A stretch of DNA of 64,000 nucleotides from Epiperipatus broadwayi (taxonomy: Eukaryota; Onychophora; Udeonychophora; Euonychophora; Peripatidae), in NCBI GenBank assembly GCA_028023455.1, contig JAQFVV010012416.1, positions 3,019,594 through 3,083,593 of the forward strand, written 5' to 3'. Below the pieces are notes generated by a model, which was not told where the DNA came from, ran no database searches, and saw only the letters and a list, made by a program, of their open reading frames with translations. Position 1 is the first letter of the stretch; every line of letters begins with the position of its first letter. The position numbers were made by a program, and so were the translations under genes. Shown here piece after piece: positions 56,253 through 64,000 of this stretch.

Positions 56253-57484
56253 TCATCATCATCATCATTATCAACCATTATCAATCCACTGCAGGATGAA
56301 GGTCTCTCCAAGTTTAATCCATCTTCTCCGATCTTTAGCTTCTCTTCTCCACATCACCCCTACACATTTTCTTATTTCATCCATCCATCTTATATGTGGT
56401 CTCCTTCTGGGTCTTTTACAACCTCTTGGAATCCAGTTTAAAATTTCAATTGTCCATCTATTATCATCTCTTCTAGCAATATGTCCAGCCCAACTCCACT
56501 TCAATCTTTTAATTTTTTCAATGAGGTCAGTAACACCTGTTTGTTCTCTTACCCATACATTGCGTTTTCAATCTCTTCTTGTTACTCCCAACATACATCT
56601 CTCCATACTTCTTTGAGTGGTCTGAAGTCTCTGTATTGATCTTCTATTAAGTGTCCAAGTCTCAGATCCATAAGTAAGAACTGGTAAAACACATTTGTTA
56701 AAAACCTTTCTTTTCAAACACATAGGCATATTTCCTTTTAATATCAAGTTATTTCTAACAAAAGCACTCCAACCAAGTTTAATTCTATGATTAATTTCCT
56801 CTATTATGTTTCCATCTGTATTAATAATCTGACCAAGGTATTTGTAACTCTTAACTTCTTCTAATTCATCCTAATCAATCTTTATTTTCATATTTTGAGC
56901 AAAGCGATTAAACATTACTTTAGTCTTTTTAACATTTATCTTTAGTCCTACTTTCCTACTTTCATCTGATAACTCCTGCAACATTTCCTGCAGCTCGGAA
57001 GCATTATTTGCAAAAACAACTACATCATCTGCAAAATCTAAATGACTTAAATAATCCCCATTTACTTTCACTCCTTTAGTTTCCCATTTTAATCCATAAA
57101 ATACTTCTTGCAGCACTGCTGTAAAAAGTTTTGGAGATATGGAGTCACCTTGTCTTACACCTTTCTCAATGTTGACTTTCCCAGTATCATTATGTAATCT
57201 AATTGTTGCTGTTGCATTTTTATAAATATTCTTTAAAATATGACAATATCCTGGATCTATACCTTGATGATCCAATGCTTTAATCACTGAAGAAATGTTT
57301 ATAGAATCAAATGCATTTTCATAATCTACAAATCCAAAACATAATGACAACTCATATTCATTTGTCCTTTCTATAACTTCTCTCAATACTTGAATATGAT
57401 CTACTGTACTAAAACCACTTTTAAATCCAGCTTGTTCTCTTGGTTGGTGAAAATCCAAGGTTCTCTGTAGACGAGTTGTAATTA
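56253..57484 (-). mobile_element. RTE-type LINE, 5'-truncated second copy
   Basis: The minus strand matches the RTE element from its RT region (41540) to the end, including the (GAT)n tail (56251-56265). The left junction in element sense is at about 57482. Flanking sequences ATTAAATAATTAGTAT and ATTAAATATTTATACT are similar and may be a diverged TSD. It keeps the 19-bp and 2-bp stretches lost from the 39-kb copy, so it is not derived from that copy. Confidence 0.85.
56271..57458 (-). pseudogene. RTE reverse transcriptase fragment
   Basis: The block 56871-57458 is open for 195 codons and contains E-Q-A-G-F-K-S-G-F, box A F-V-D-Y-E-N-A-F-D-S-I, box B G-V-R-Q-G-D-S-I-S-P and the F-A-D-D-V-V-V-F active-site box in one frame. 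After a stop near 56870 (TAG replacing the Tyr codon after K-I-D) and at least one frame change, the end is open again (56271-56504) with W-A-G-H-I-A-R and L-Q-W-I-D-N-G. The endonuclease domain and RT fingers are absent through truncation. It cannot be active. Confidence 0.8.
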
Positions 57485-58360
57485 AATATTTATACTTATG
57501 TGCATTAAAGGCATAAAAAAAAATAAAACATTTATCAATTAGATTTTTCCTCCCAGCTTTGTTAAATATAAATGTTAAGTAATAACAACAATGTAACTAT
57601 TACATCATCATAATCAAAAAATTATCATTTACTGACACCCCTCCATCCACTTGTATCTATGAAGTTGTGCAATTATACTTAATTTTTGTAAAATCAATTA
57701 GTGCAAGTCTTTTAAAAATTTAGCGTTAAAATTATTCAGTTATTATTTTCTATTGGGAAAGCGGATAGAATATTCGAAATCACAAATTAATTAGCTAAAA
57801 AAACAAACAAACCTGGTGTTCACGTAATTAGACTTTTTAATTTACAGGTATTTACGGAACTTTTTTTTCCCCTCTATAATTTCATTTTCAAATGTTGGAA
57901 TGTACTAATTTATTGACTAAATTTATTAATTATTTTTTAAGTGTATATAATCATGATTAAATAAAAAATGTTGTTTGAGTTTAATAATCAAGAAAATTTA
58001 AAAAGCCTTTCATAATTTTCTGAGCAAACTAAAGGAATTTCCTTTGTTTACATACAAACACATACACTGAGTCTCTATATAAATTAAGTATCTTCACGGT
58101 CTGTGAGTTTAGAGCAATGACATTAATGTTTAATGTTTTTGGATAACAGTTCAATGTGTCACTTAGGTATCCAAATGGCACATCATCTTTATTAACAATA
58201 AATATGCAATCTTCCCTGTGATTATAGTTGTATAATAATAGACTCTACAACTAAAGTATACTTGATCGAAACTCAATCTATCATTTTTAGTATTTGAAAA
58301 TCTCGTGATCTTCCAAACTATTAATTATTTGATTATTTTTATAAATTATTAAATTTTGAT
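57485..58360. other. AT-rich DNA, no gene seen
   Basis: Nothing is recognised. Confidence 0.5.
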
Positions 58361-58364
58361 TTAC

Positions 58365-58510
58365 AGGTGTCAAACTTATTCCACCCTCAACTTTAACACG
58401 ATCCATTCTAGATAAATAGAATAATAATTACCACTAATCATTTATTAAACTAGAGATTATCTCTAGTCCAGATATAAACTTTAAATCTTAGTGAAAGATT
58501 AATATATATA
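58365..58510 (-). repeat. dispersed repeat Y
   Basis: The minus-strand copy of the 6290 and 7740 blocks, with GTGTCAAACTTATTCCACCC and ATTATCTCTAGTC as seen on the plus strand, ends at a short (AT)n run. Confidence 0.6.
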
Positions 58511-58514
58511 TATT

Positions 58515-59535
58515 AATTATTTTTTACTTTCAATTTTGCTGATGTAAAGATTAAAATGCAGTCCTAAAATCGAGACGATAGATTAAATTATAAGAGAGTG
58601 GTAACAATGATGAGTAGAGGTGCCAGGCACACAAACACAATGAAATGTATATGACATAATAATATTAGTTATGCTTTCAAACTAGTTACTCTTAATTATT
58701 AATAATCTTGAATCTCCAATAAGATTTTTTTACTTGATCTATTACATAATATTCGTAAGAACTTCATTTGAAAGAAAATATTTTTCAGTATATATTATTC
58801 ATTTTAGAGATTTCAAATATTCTTTTGTGAAACTAAAATTCTCATTTTATTTTAAAAATATCTTGAAGTATTATAATTATTTAGAGGCTGTCTTTTATTA
58901 ACGTAGATTAAAGAGTTTCATAACAATTTTCACCTTCTCTAAATTAGATGGAAGACTCCGAACATAGAGATAAAAAAAAAAACACCTTGATTCTTTTGTT
59001 TGGATAACGTCCGAAAATTAAATAAAAAATAAAAAGTATTAAAATAATAATACTAATTAAAAACACTAATAATAATACAATCTAGCAAGTAAAAAGATAA
59101 ATAATGTCAATACAGCAAAATATATTCAAATCATTTTTAATGAAATTATTAACGAAAAGAAAACTATCGGGGGGGGGGGGATATAAGTGAGACATCTTTG
59201 AGAAGCAGAATAAATGATATACCCTTTTTAAATCTGTAATCAGTGGTTTACATCTGTCAATCAATGTTTGTTAGCATACATAAAGTGAAAGATTAAATAA
59301 ACGACGTAATCAAGGACATTTTCAAACTAAATATTACCACCTGCTATCTTCAAATTAAAATCATTAACAAGATATTTTATATTTACAGTGCTTGCTTTTG
59401 ATATGTGCAATGTTAATTAGACATTATTAAAAAGAAATTTGAACTGATAACTTATAGTATATTTTTAATAATACTGATACGTTTATTAAGGATTCTAGAG
59501 AAATCAAGCAAATAAATACAACAGATATTAATATA
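58515..59535. other. AT-rich DNA with a 12-base G-run
   Basis: G-run at 59169-59180. No gene or recognised repeat. Confidence 0.5.
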
Positions 59536-59539
59536 TTTT

Positions 59540-59909
59540 ATTAGTCATTCATTAGAGTAGAGACTATCCATTTCATAAATAATATTTCTATAGCGTAATT
59601 TTCATTACACTCTTCTTAAGCAATGTATGGACTGCTTTCTACCCGCTTTTAATACCCTGTGGAGTGGGGTAATCTTCTAAACATGTGACCAATGACTTGG
59701 TGAAAAAAATGAATGATCCCAAAGATACACATTCCATGCTGACTCAGCACTCATAAGTTGGCCCAGATCACAAACTCTTACCCATATTTTTATTCGGTAT
59801 ACATAGATAGAGCATTAGTACAGTTTAATTGATGTGCCAAACTTACTGCCCTCACAACTTTGATACAAATCGCTTGATTGTAGTATGTTAATACTTTTTA
59901 TTAATTGTT
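59540..59909 (-). repeat. Y plus F2 repeat, left part, split by hAT insertion
   Basis: Y-type blocks (ATTATTCATT-like sequence and TGCCAAACTTACTGCCC) flank an F2 block. On the minus strand the F2 core reads CTTATGA (59751-59757) with a GTGCTG / CAGCAT stem, GGAAT and ATC. The element continues at 61165 after the inserted hAT: AGACTATATATTATCCACTTAATGAATAA matches 59564-59590 in type. Confidence 0.55.
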
Positions 59910-59917
59910 CGTTAGAT

Positions 59918-61156
59918 CAGGCATCGGCAACGTGGAATACGCATAGGCGCGTAGCACGCAGAACGATTATCAAAGGCACTCAGATTGAATTGAAATTGTA
60001 AAAAAATATATTTTAATTAAAGCGCACGTGTTTGCACCATCACCTACATTTTACATATGCGACTCACATGTATATGGAGATTACGATTCAGTTTAATTTA
60101 CTAATTATTTTATACAATAAACGTCCACTCGTCTTTGCTATTTTCAATAAAGATAAGACCTAAATGGAGTGGAATTTTTTTTGCTCCCCGGAGAATTAAT
60201 TTTGCTTGGTTTTTTTTAATTTTGACGGTCAATTGACCTTTGATATTTTTGTATACTACTACGTGTTTAGAGTGAATTCAGGCAGAATATTATATCGATT
60301 AATTCATTTGAAAATTTCTATTCGTAATTATATCATAATACATTTCAAGTTTTGGCACGTTTACTTGGGGAAAAAAGTTTATAGTTAGTGATAGTCATGT
60401 TAATGCTGAATGAAGTCCGCAAATCACATGAGACTTGATCATATAGTTCAGATCTTAAAGAAGTTTAAAAAATCATTGTTTTTTTTTTTTTCTTTTAAAT
60501 GTCAATTATGAAATTAAAACAAATTTCTCATTTAAAAAAATGTATAAATGTCTATAGTTTTAAAGAAAAGTAAGAATATATGAACAACTTCCAATTTCGA
60601 GTTAATTTTTTATATCACAAAAACTTGTTTTATTTTGTTGTTAAGAGTTCAATTAATTGTGCTGTTAGACGAGAGGTCATCGCGGCCGCCTTGCAAGCAA
60701 GTATTTGTTTGCAGACGGTTGTGGGTTCGCGTCCCGGCTGGTGCTATGACATATGAAAAAAAAAAAAAAAGAGTTCAAATAATTAGCTTTTTAAATTAAC
60801 GCATTAAAAGTTAAAGGTTCTTTGCCTATTCTGAATTACTATAAATTAATCGGAAATTTTGTAAACAATACACATTTTTTAAAGCACCAATAGGATGAAT
60901 TTTCTTCATGCCAAAGGAAATTTTAAGCACGTCTTTCGAATGCAATATAATTTAACAAAACATATTTTTCACATATGAATCTATATATTTTAAAATATGT
61001 AATGACCAATAATATAAGATCCGGTTATAATGGGCTTCAAAAGTAACAGGGCCAATTTTTATACTATACATAATAAGATTGGTAGAATCATGTAGGCATA
61101 TGAATAACATTGTAACAGATTCTGCACGACACCATTTAAAAGGTTGCCGACTCCTG
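59918..61156. mobile_element. hAT-type non-autonomous transposon
   Basis: Termini CAGGCATCGGCAACGT (59918-59933) and, inverted at the right end, CAGGAGTCGGCAACCT (61141-61156) agree at 14 of 16 positions and are of the hAT type. The 8-bp flanks CGTTAGAT (59910-59917) and CATTAGAC (61157-61164) agree at 6 of 8. The 1.24-kb interior encodes no transposase that I can recognise; a 60-codon frame at 60206 has no motif. A SINE (60659-60768) is nested in it. Confidence 0.75.
60659..60768 (+). mobile_element. tRNA-derived SINE nested in hAT, long-arm subfamily
   Basis: Head GCTGTTAGACGAGAGGTCATC, extended arm with GTTTGCAGACGGTTG, box B-like GGGTTCGCGTCCC, tail TATGACATATG and 15 A. TSD AAGAGTTCAATTAATT (60643-60658) and AAGAGTTCAAATAATT (60769-60784), one mismatch. 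The long A-tail and TSD point to a recent insertion. Confidence 0.9.
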
Positions 61157-61164
61157 CATTAGAC

Positions 61165-61340
61165 TATATATTATCCACTTAATGAATAATACTTCTATAA
61201 AATAATTTTCACTATACCATTCTCACACAAGGTAGGGACTGTGTTTCTATTGACAATTTTTGATAGAACCAGTCCTTACCCTAGAGTGGTGCAATGAAAA
61301 TTATCTTATAGAAATATTATTCATTAAGTAAATACAATAG
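61165..61340. repeat. foldback repeat, right part of split element
   Basis: Arms 61172-61240 and 61260-61330 are inverted copies, with CACTTAATGAATAAT against ATTATTCATTAAGT and GGTAGGGACTG against CCAGTCCTTACC. This is the continuation of the repeat interrupted by the hAT element. Confidence 0.65.
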
Positions 61341-61344
61341 GTAT

Positions 61345-61730
61345 TTCTATTAAATGTATTTTTTTAAAAAAAAAGTATTATGGCCCATAACCAAAAACGT
61401 ATGCACATTGATGCGTACATAAAAGTATCATAATGCTGCTATAGCAACATCTGCCTACTATATCCATGATCTAGGTTTGAATCCCAACTAAATAGGACTT
61501 GAAAATATATTCAAATTTTATTCAAGTTTATCATTTTTCTTTCAAAAACTGTCAGTAAATGGATGTTTTATCTTCCACAACTGACAAGTCATGTGACTAG
61601 TGTTTTATTCCCCCATTGGGGATTGAGAAAAATGATTGGAAAACCCTTTGCTCTGCAGTGATTTTCTAAAGATTATTTTTTGTTATATGCAATATCTGCT
61701 TAGACCTACATATTAATTTTTTTATATGAA
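61345..61730. other. AT-rich DNA, no gene seen
   Basis: A box B-like GGTTTGAATCCC occurs at 61472, without a convincing box A; not called as a SINE. Confidence 0.4.
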
Positions 61731-61734
61731 TCTT

Positions 61735-62125
61735 CTCATATAGACTTTAATGCAATTTTTATATAATTCCTCTTTTATTTTTCTAATAGTTTCGAGGGTC
61801 CTGAAGTCTTCATTCGAGCTTTTTATATCTTTCTTTTTTCTTTTTATAAATCTCCTCATATAGACTTTAATGCATTTTTTATATAATTCCTCCTTTATTT
61901 TTCTAATAGTTTTGATTGTCTTGAAGTCTTCATTAGAGCTTTTTATATCTTTCTACTTTCTTTTTATATTTATAACTCTTATGTAAAAAGAAATAAGGAA
62001 TAAAAAGATGTAAAAGATATAAAAAGCTCTGATATGAAGACTGCAGGACAGTCGAAAGTGTTAGAAAAATAAAGGAGGAATTATATAAAAATTGCATTAA
62101 AGTGTATATGAGGAGATTTATAAAA
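61735..62125. repeat. F3 array: two direct units and one inverted unit
   Basis: Two tandem units of about 120 bp (from TCATATAGACTTTAATGC, at 61738 and 61858) are followed by an inverted unit (62000-62115). Each unit holds the F3 loop: on the plus strand at 62034-62057, ATGAAGA, a CTG / CAG stem with CAGGA-type loop, then GTC and GAAAG; on the minus strand TGAAGACTTCAGGACCCTC then GAAAC. Units end in the same ATTAGAAAAATAAA tract. Confidence 0.8.
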
Positions 62126-62129
62126 AAGT

Positions 62130-62500
62130 AATAAATATGAATATATAAAGAAAGGTGCAAAAGAAGTAAAGAAAAAGATATAAGAATAATAACATATATA
62201 TATATTAGCAAATATCTTAGCTAATGCAAGTTATAAATTGTGTCGTGCTATTTCTTTAGCAAATGTACTTTCAGTTTTTGAATTTTTTTTATATCCAACT
62301 TATTTTTCCTTTGATTTATTTTATAAGATTTTTTTTTTTTTCAAAGCTGCAAATAACTGATAGTTGAATGATATTTCTTTATTGCATTTCATATGCCATT
62401 GACAAAAGATAGTGAATTTAAAATCATAATTAATTAAAAATTTAAAGCACATATATGCTTATATCCAGATTCTGGTGTTAGTGTGAGAGCTCTTCTTAAT
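62130..62500. other. AT-rich DNA, no gene seen
   Basis: T-runs at 62282-62290 and 62329-62341. Nothing is recognised. Confidence 0.5.
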
Positions 62501-62517
62501 ATGTTAGTTATTTAACT

Positions 62518-62630
62518 TGTTGGGTTTGTTTTATATGTCAGTTGCATTGACAGGGAAGCAAACCCGGGTTGAACCCGGGCCAGCTTCTTGGAAGGCAGCT
62601 ATGCTAATTACTAGGCGACCAACACTTGAC
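62518..62630 (-). mobile_element. tRNA-Gly-derived minimal SINE
   Basis: The minus strand reads GTTGGTCGCCTAGTAATTAGC, anticodon loop CTTCCAA (TCC), then a region with a small duplication (GGCCCGGGTTCAACCCGGG) around box B, TCAATGC and a TGACATATAAAACAAA tail. TSD AGTTATTTAACT at 62506-62517 and 62631-62642. Confidence 0.85.
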
Positions 62631-62694
62631 AGTTATTTAACTTTTTTTCGTTTTTTGTATCATTTTAGTGTTTAATCAAGTTAACTGTTATTTA

Positions 62695-62800
62695 TTAAAT
62701 TGTTACATTTTGATTTACAAGAGACAAACTTAATCCAACTACAACTTTGGTATAATCCCCTCTAGATAAATATATTAATGATTACTACAATTCAATAACA
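62695..62800 (-). repeat. dispersed repeat Y, diverged
   Basis: TTGATTTACAAGAGACAAAC and CTAGATAAATATATTAATGA align with the Y copy at 58365-58440. Confidence 0.5.
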
Positions 62801-63185
62801 TAGTTATTCTTACAATATGATTCTTATTTTAATCTTTCTTTAATAGTTTATTTTGTTCAGATAAATTGAGAGGCCTATTTCCAACATCTGATCTGAATTA
62901 ATATATTTAGCACAGATTTGAATTCTAGTTATATGAACAATTAATATATAGTAAGAACTTGAGGTATAATAATAGAAATCTCCTTGTCATGCCTAGAGCC
63001 TCAGTTCAAATCCTAGTTCAATAAAAAAATTCAACTTTTTCAGTTTTTTATTAGAATTTTAATTTTTTTACAGGTAGTTTAATCCAGTTAACCAAACAAT
63101 ACAGAGGGAATAAATAGAATTCTAGCTATTTTTATTTGTAAAAGATAAAGTAAAATTTTTCAAAATATCACCCCAATAGCTGATC
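62801..63185. other. AT-rich DNA, no gene seen
   Basis: Nothing is recognised. Confidence 0.45.
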
Positions 63186-63189
63186 CTAG

Positions 63190-63500
63190 TGGCCTAGTAT
63201 ATGCTACCTTCTTCAGTGTTTTTTTAGTGAAGAGTTGCAGTGGTCTATTTAAATGATATTTTCCCTCATCTTATTTTATGCCCCCCCCCCCAAAGAAAAA
63301 AAACCCACATTTTGCATCTTAAATAGCAATGAATTTTATTAATCTTTCTTTTTATAGTTATGACTATCTATCAATCCTTTTCAAACCTGCTATTTAATTA
63401 GCAAAATCATTGTTGACAACTAATTAAAAGAAAGATAAAACTCTGAAGAAGACAGAAGGTAGTTGAAAGTGTAAAAAAAAATAGTAGCAATAAAAAAAAT
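63190..63500. repeat. F3 pair in inverted orientation
   Basis: The plus strand has CTGAAGA (63443-63449), AGACAGAAGGTAGTT and GAAAG. The minus strand has CTGAAGAAGGTAGC near 63210-63223. The two face each other across 220 bp, with a C-run at 63281-63291 between them. Confidence 0.45.
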
Positions 63501-64000
63501 TCATTTTTAATTTAAATATATATGAAAAAGTATACTATTTTACTACAGGTATAGCACAAACATCGTCTTGATAAAATGTGACAAAAGTTTTATTGAGGAG
63601 ATAATCTTAGTTGCTTCACTATTAAAATGCTTGAGGAAATTTATATAAGTTTTCTCAATCTCTATTTGACAGCTTTTAAAACTGTGAAAAGTAAAATATT
63701 GTAACAAGAGCCTTTTTTACTGCTATTATTTTTGAAACCTAAAAACATAAAATTCTGCAAACTTTTACTAGACTATGAGTAAGATAAATAACATTCAGTT
63801 ATCACAATGCCTTTTTTAAATGCAAGCTTTATTTTTGTTTTATTTCAATGTTTTAATCAAGAACTTTTTGGTGTTTGGTTGAGAATAAGATTAAACATTA
63901 TTTTATATACATAATACAACAAAAATATTACATAATAATTCTAGTAGTCTCAATATAACTTTTTATACAAATTCACTATAGTCTCAAAGTTTTCTAATTT
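63501..64000. other. AT-rich DNA, no gene seen
   Basis: Nothing is recognised up to the window edge. Confidence 0.5.

Noticed and set aside
62518-62630. CRISPR-like or other prokaryotic repeat system
   Set aside because: Repeats here are dispersed, individually flanked by TSDs and of eukaryotic SINE type; no regular spacer pattern exists anywhere in the window.
1-64000. Assigning a species (for example a cephalopod, flatworm or cnidarian)
   Set aside because: AT content and repeat style fit several invertebrate groups, and no diagnostic host gene is present.

Overview
This is 64 kb of very AT-rich animal (metazoan) nuclear DNA. The evidence is eukaryotic transposon families with target-site duplications (TSDs), tRNA-derived SINEs, RTE-type and other LINEs, hAT, Tigger-like and Ty3-like relics, (AT)n microsatellites, and no operons or dense bacterial coding. 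The species cannot be fixed from sequence alone. An invertebrate with long introns or large intergenic spaces fits best, and the window could lie inside a large intron. No complete host gene is visible; only two weak exon-like places are reported (about 9.9 kb and 36.5 kb).

Layout. 3.2-7.3 kb holds a Ty3/gypsy integrase relic between LTR-like repeats; a further copy of that repeat lies in opposite orientation at 10.8-11.2 kb. 12.0-13.4 kb is a 5'-truncated LINE with a C-terminal zinc knuckle. 15-34 kb carries scattered copies of a 460-530 bp repeat family (F1) with a hammerhead-like core, plus a Tigger-like relic (25.4-26.2 kb), a near-perfect 57-bp inverted repeat (29.2 kb) and an old RTE relic (32.2-33.1 kb). 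39.5-42.8 kb is a structurally complete RTE-type LINE with an 11-bp TSD. 44.6-47.9 kb is a structurally complete hAT transposon with a perfect 8-bp TSD and a decayed transposase gene. 52-56 kb has foldback elements and SINEs. 56.25-57.5 kb is a 5'-truncated second RTE copy. 59.5-61.3 kb is a nest: an old repeat split by a 1.24-kb hAT element, which is itself hit by a SINE.

Eleven very short SINEs (about 52-115 bp) consist of almost nothing but a tRNA-like head and a short tail ending in oligo(A); most have clear 11-16 bp TSDs. One subfamily keeps the fold and UCC anticodon of tRNA-Gly.

The most interesting signal is the recurrence, in three unrelated-looking repeat families, of a hammerhead-ribozyme-like core: CTGANGA, then a stem-loop, then GAAA, in two families followed at fixed spacing by an NUH triplet. 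In F1 the core lies in modular units that occur head-to-tail (444-bp period) and insert with 8-14 bp TSDs. This resembles Penelope-like LTRs or metazoan retrozymes rather than a cut-and-paste MITE. No Penelope-type polymerase is in the window, so the autonomous partner is unknown.
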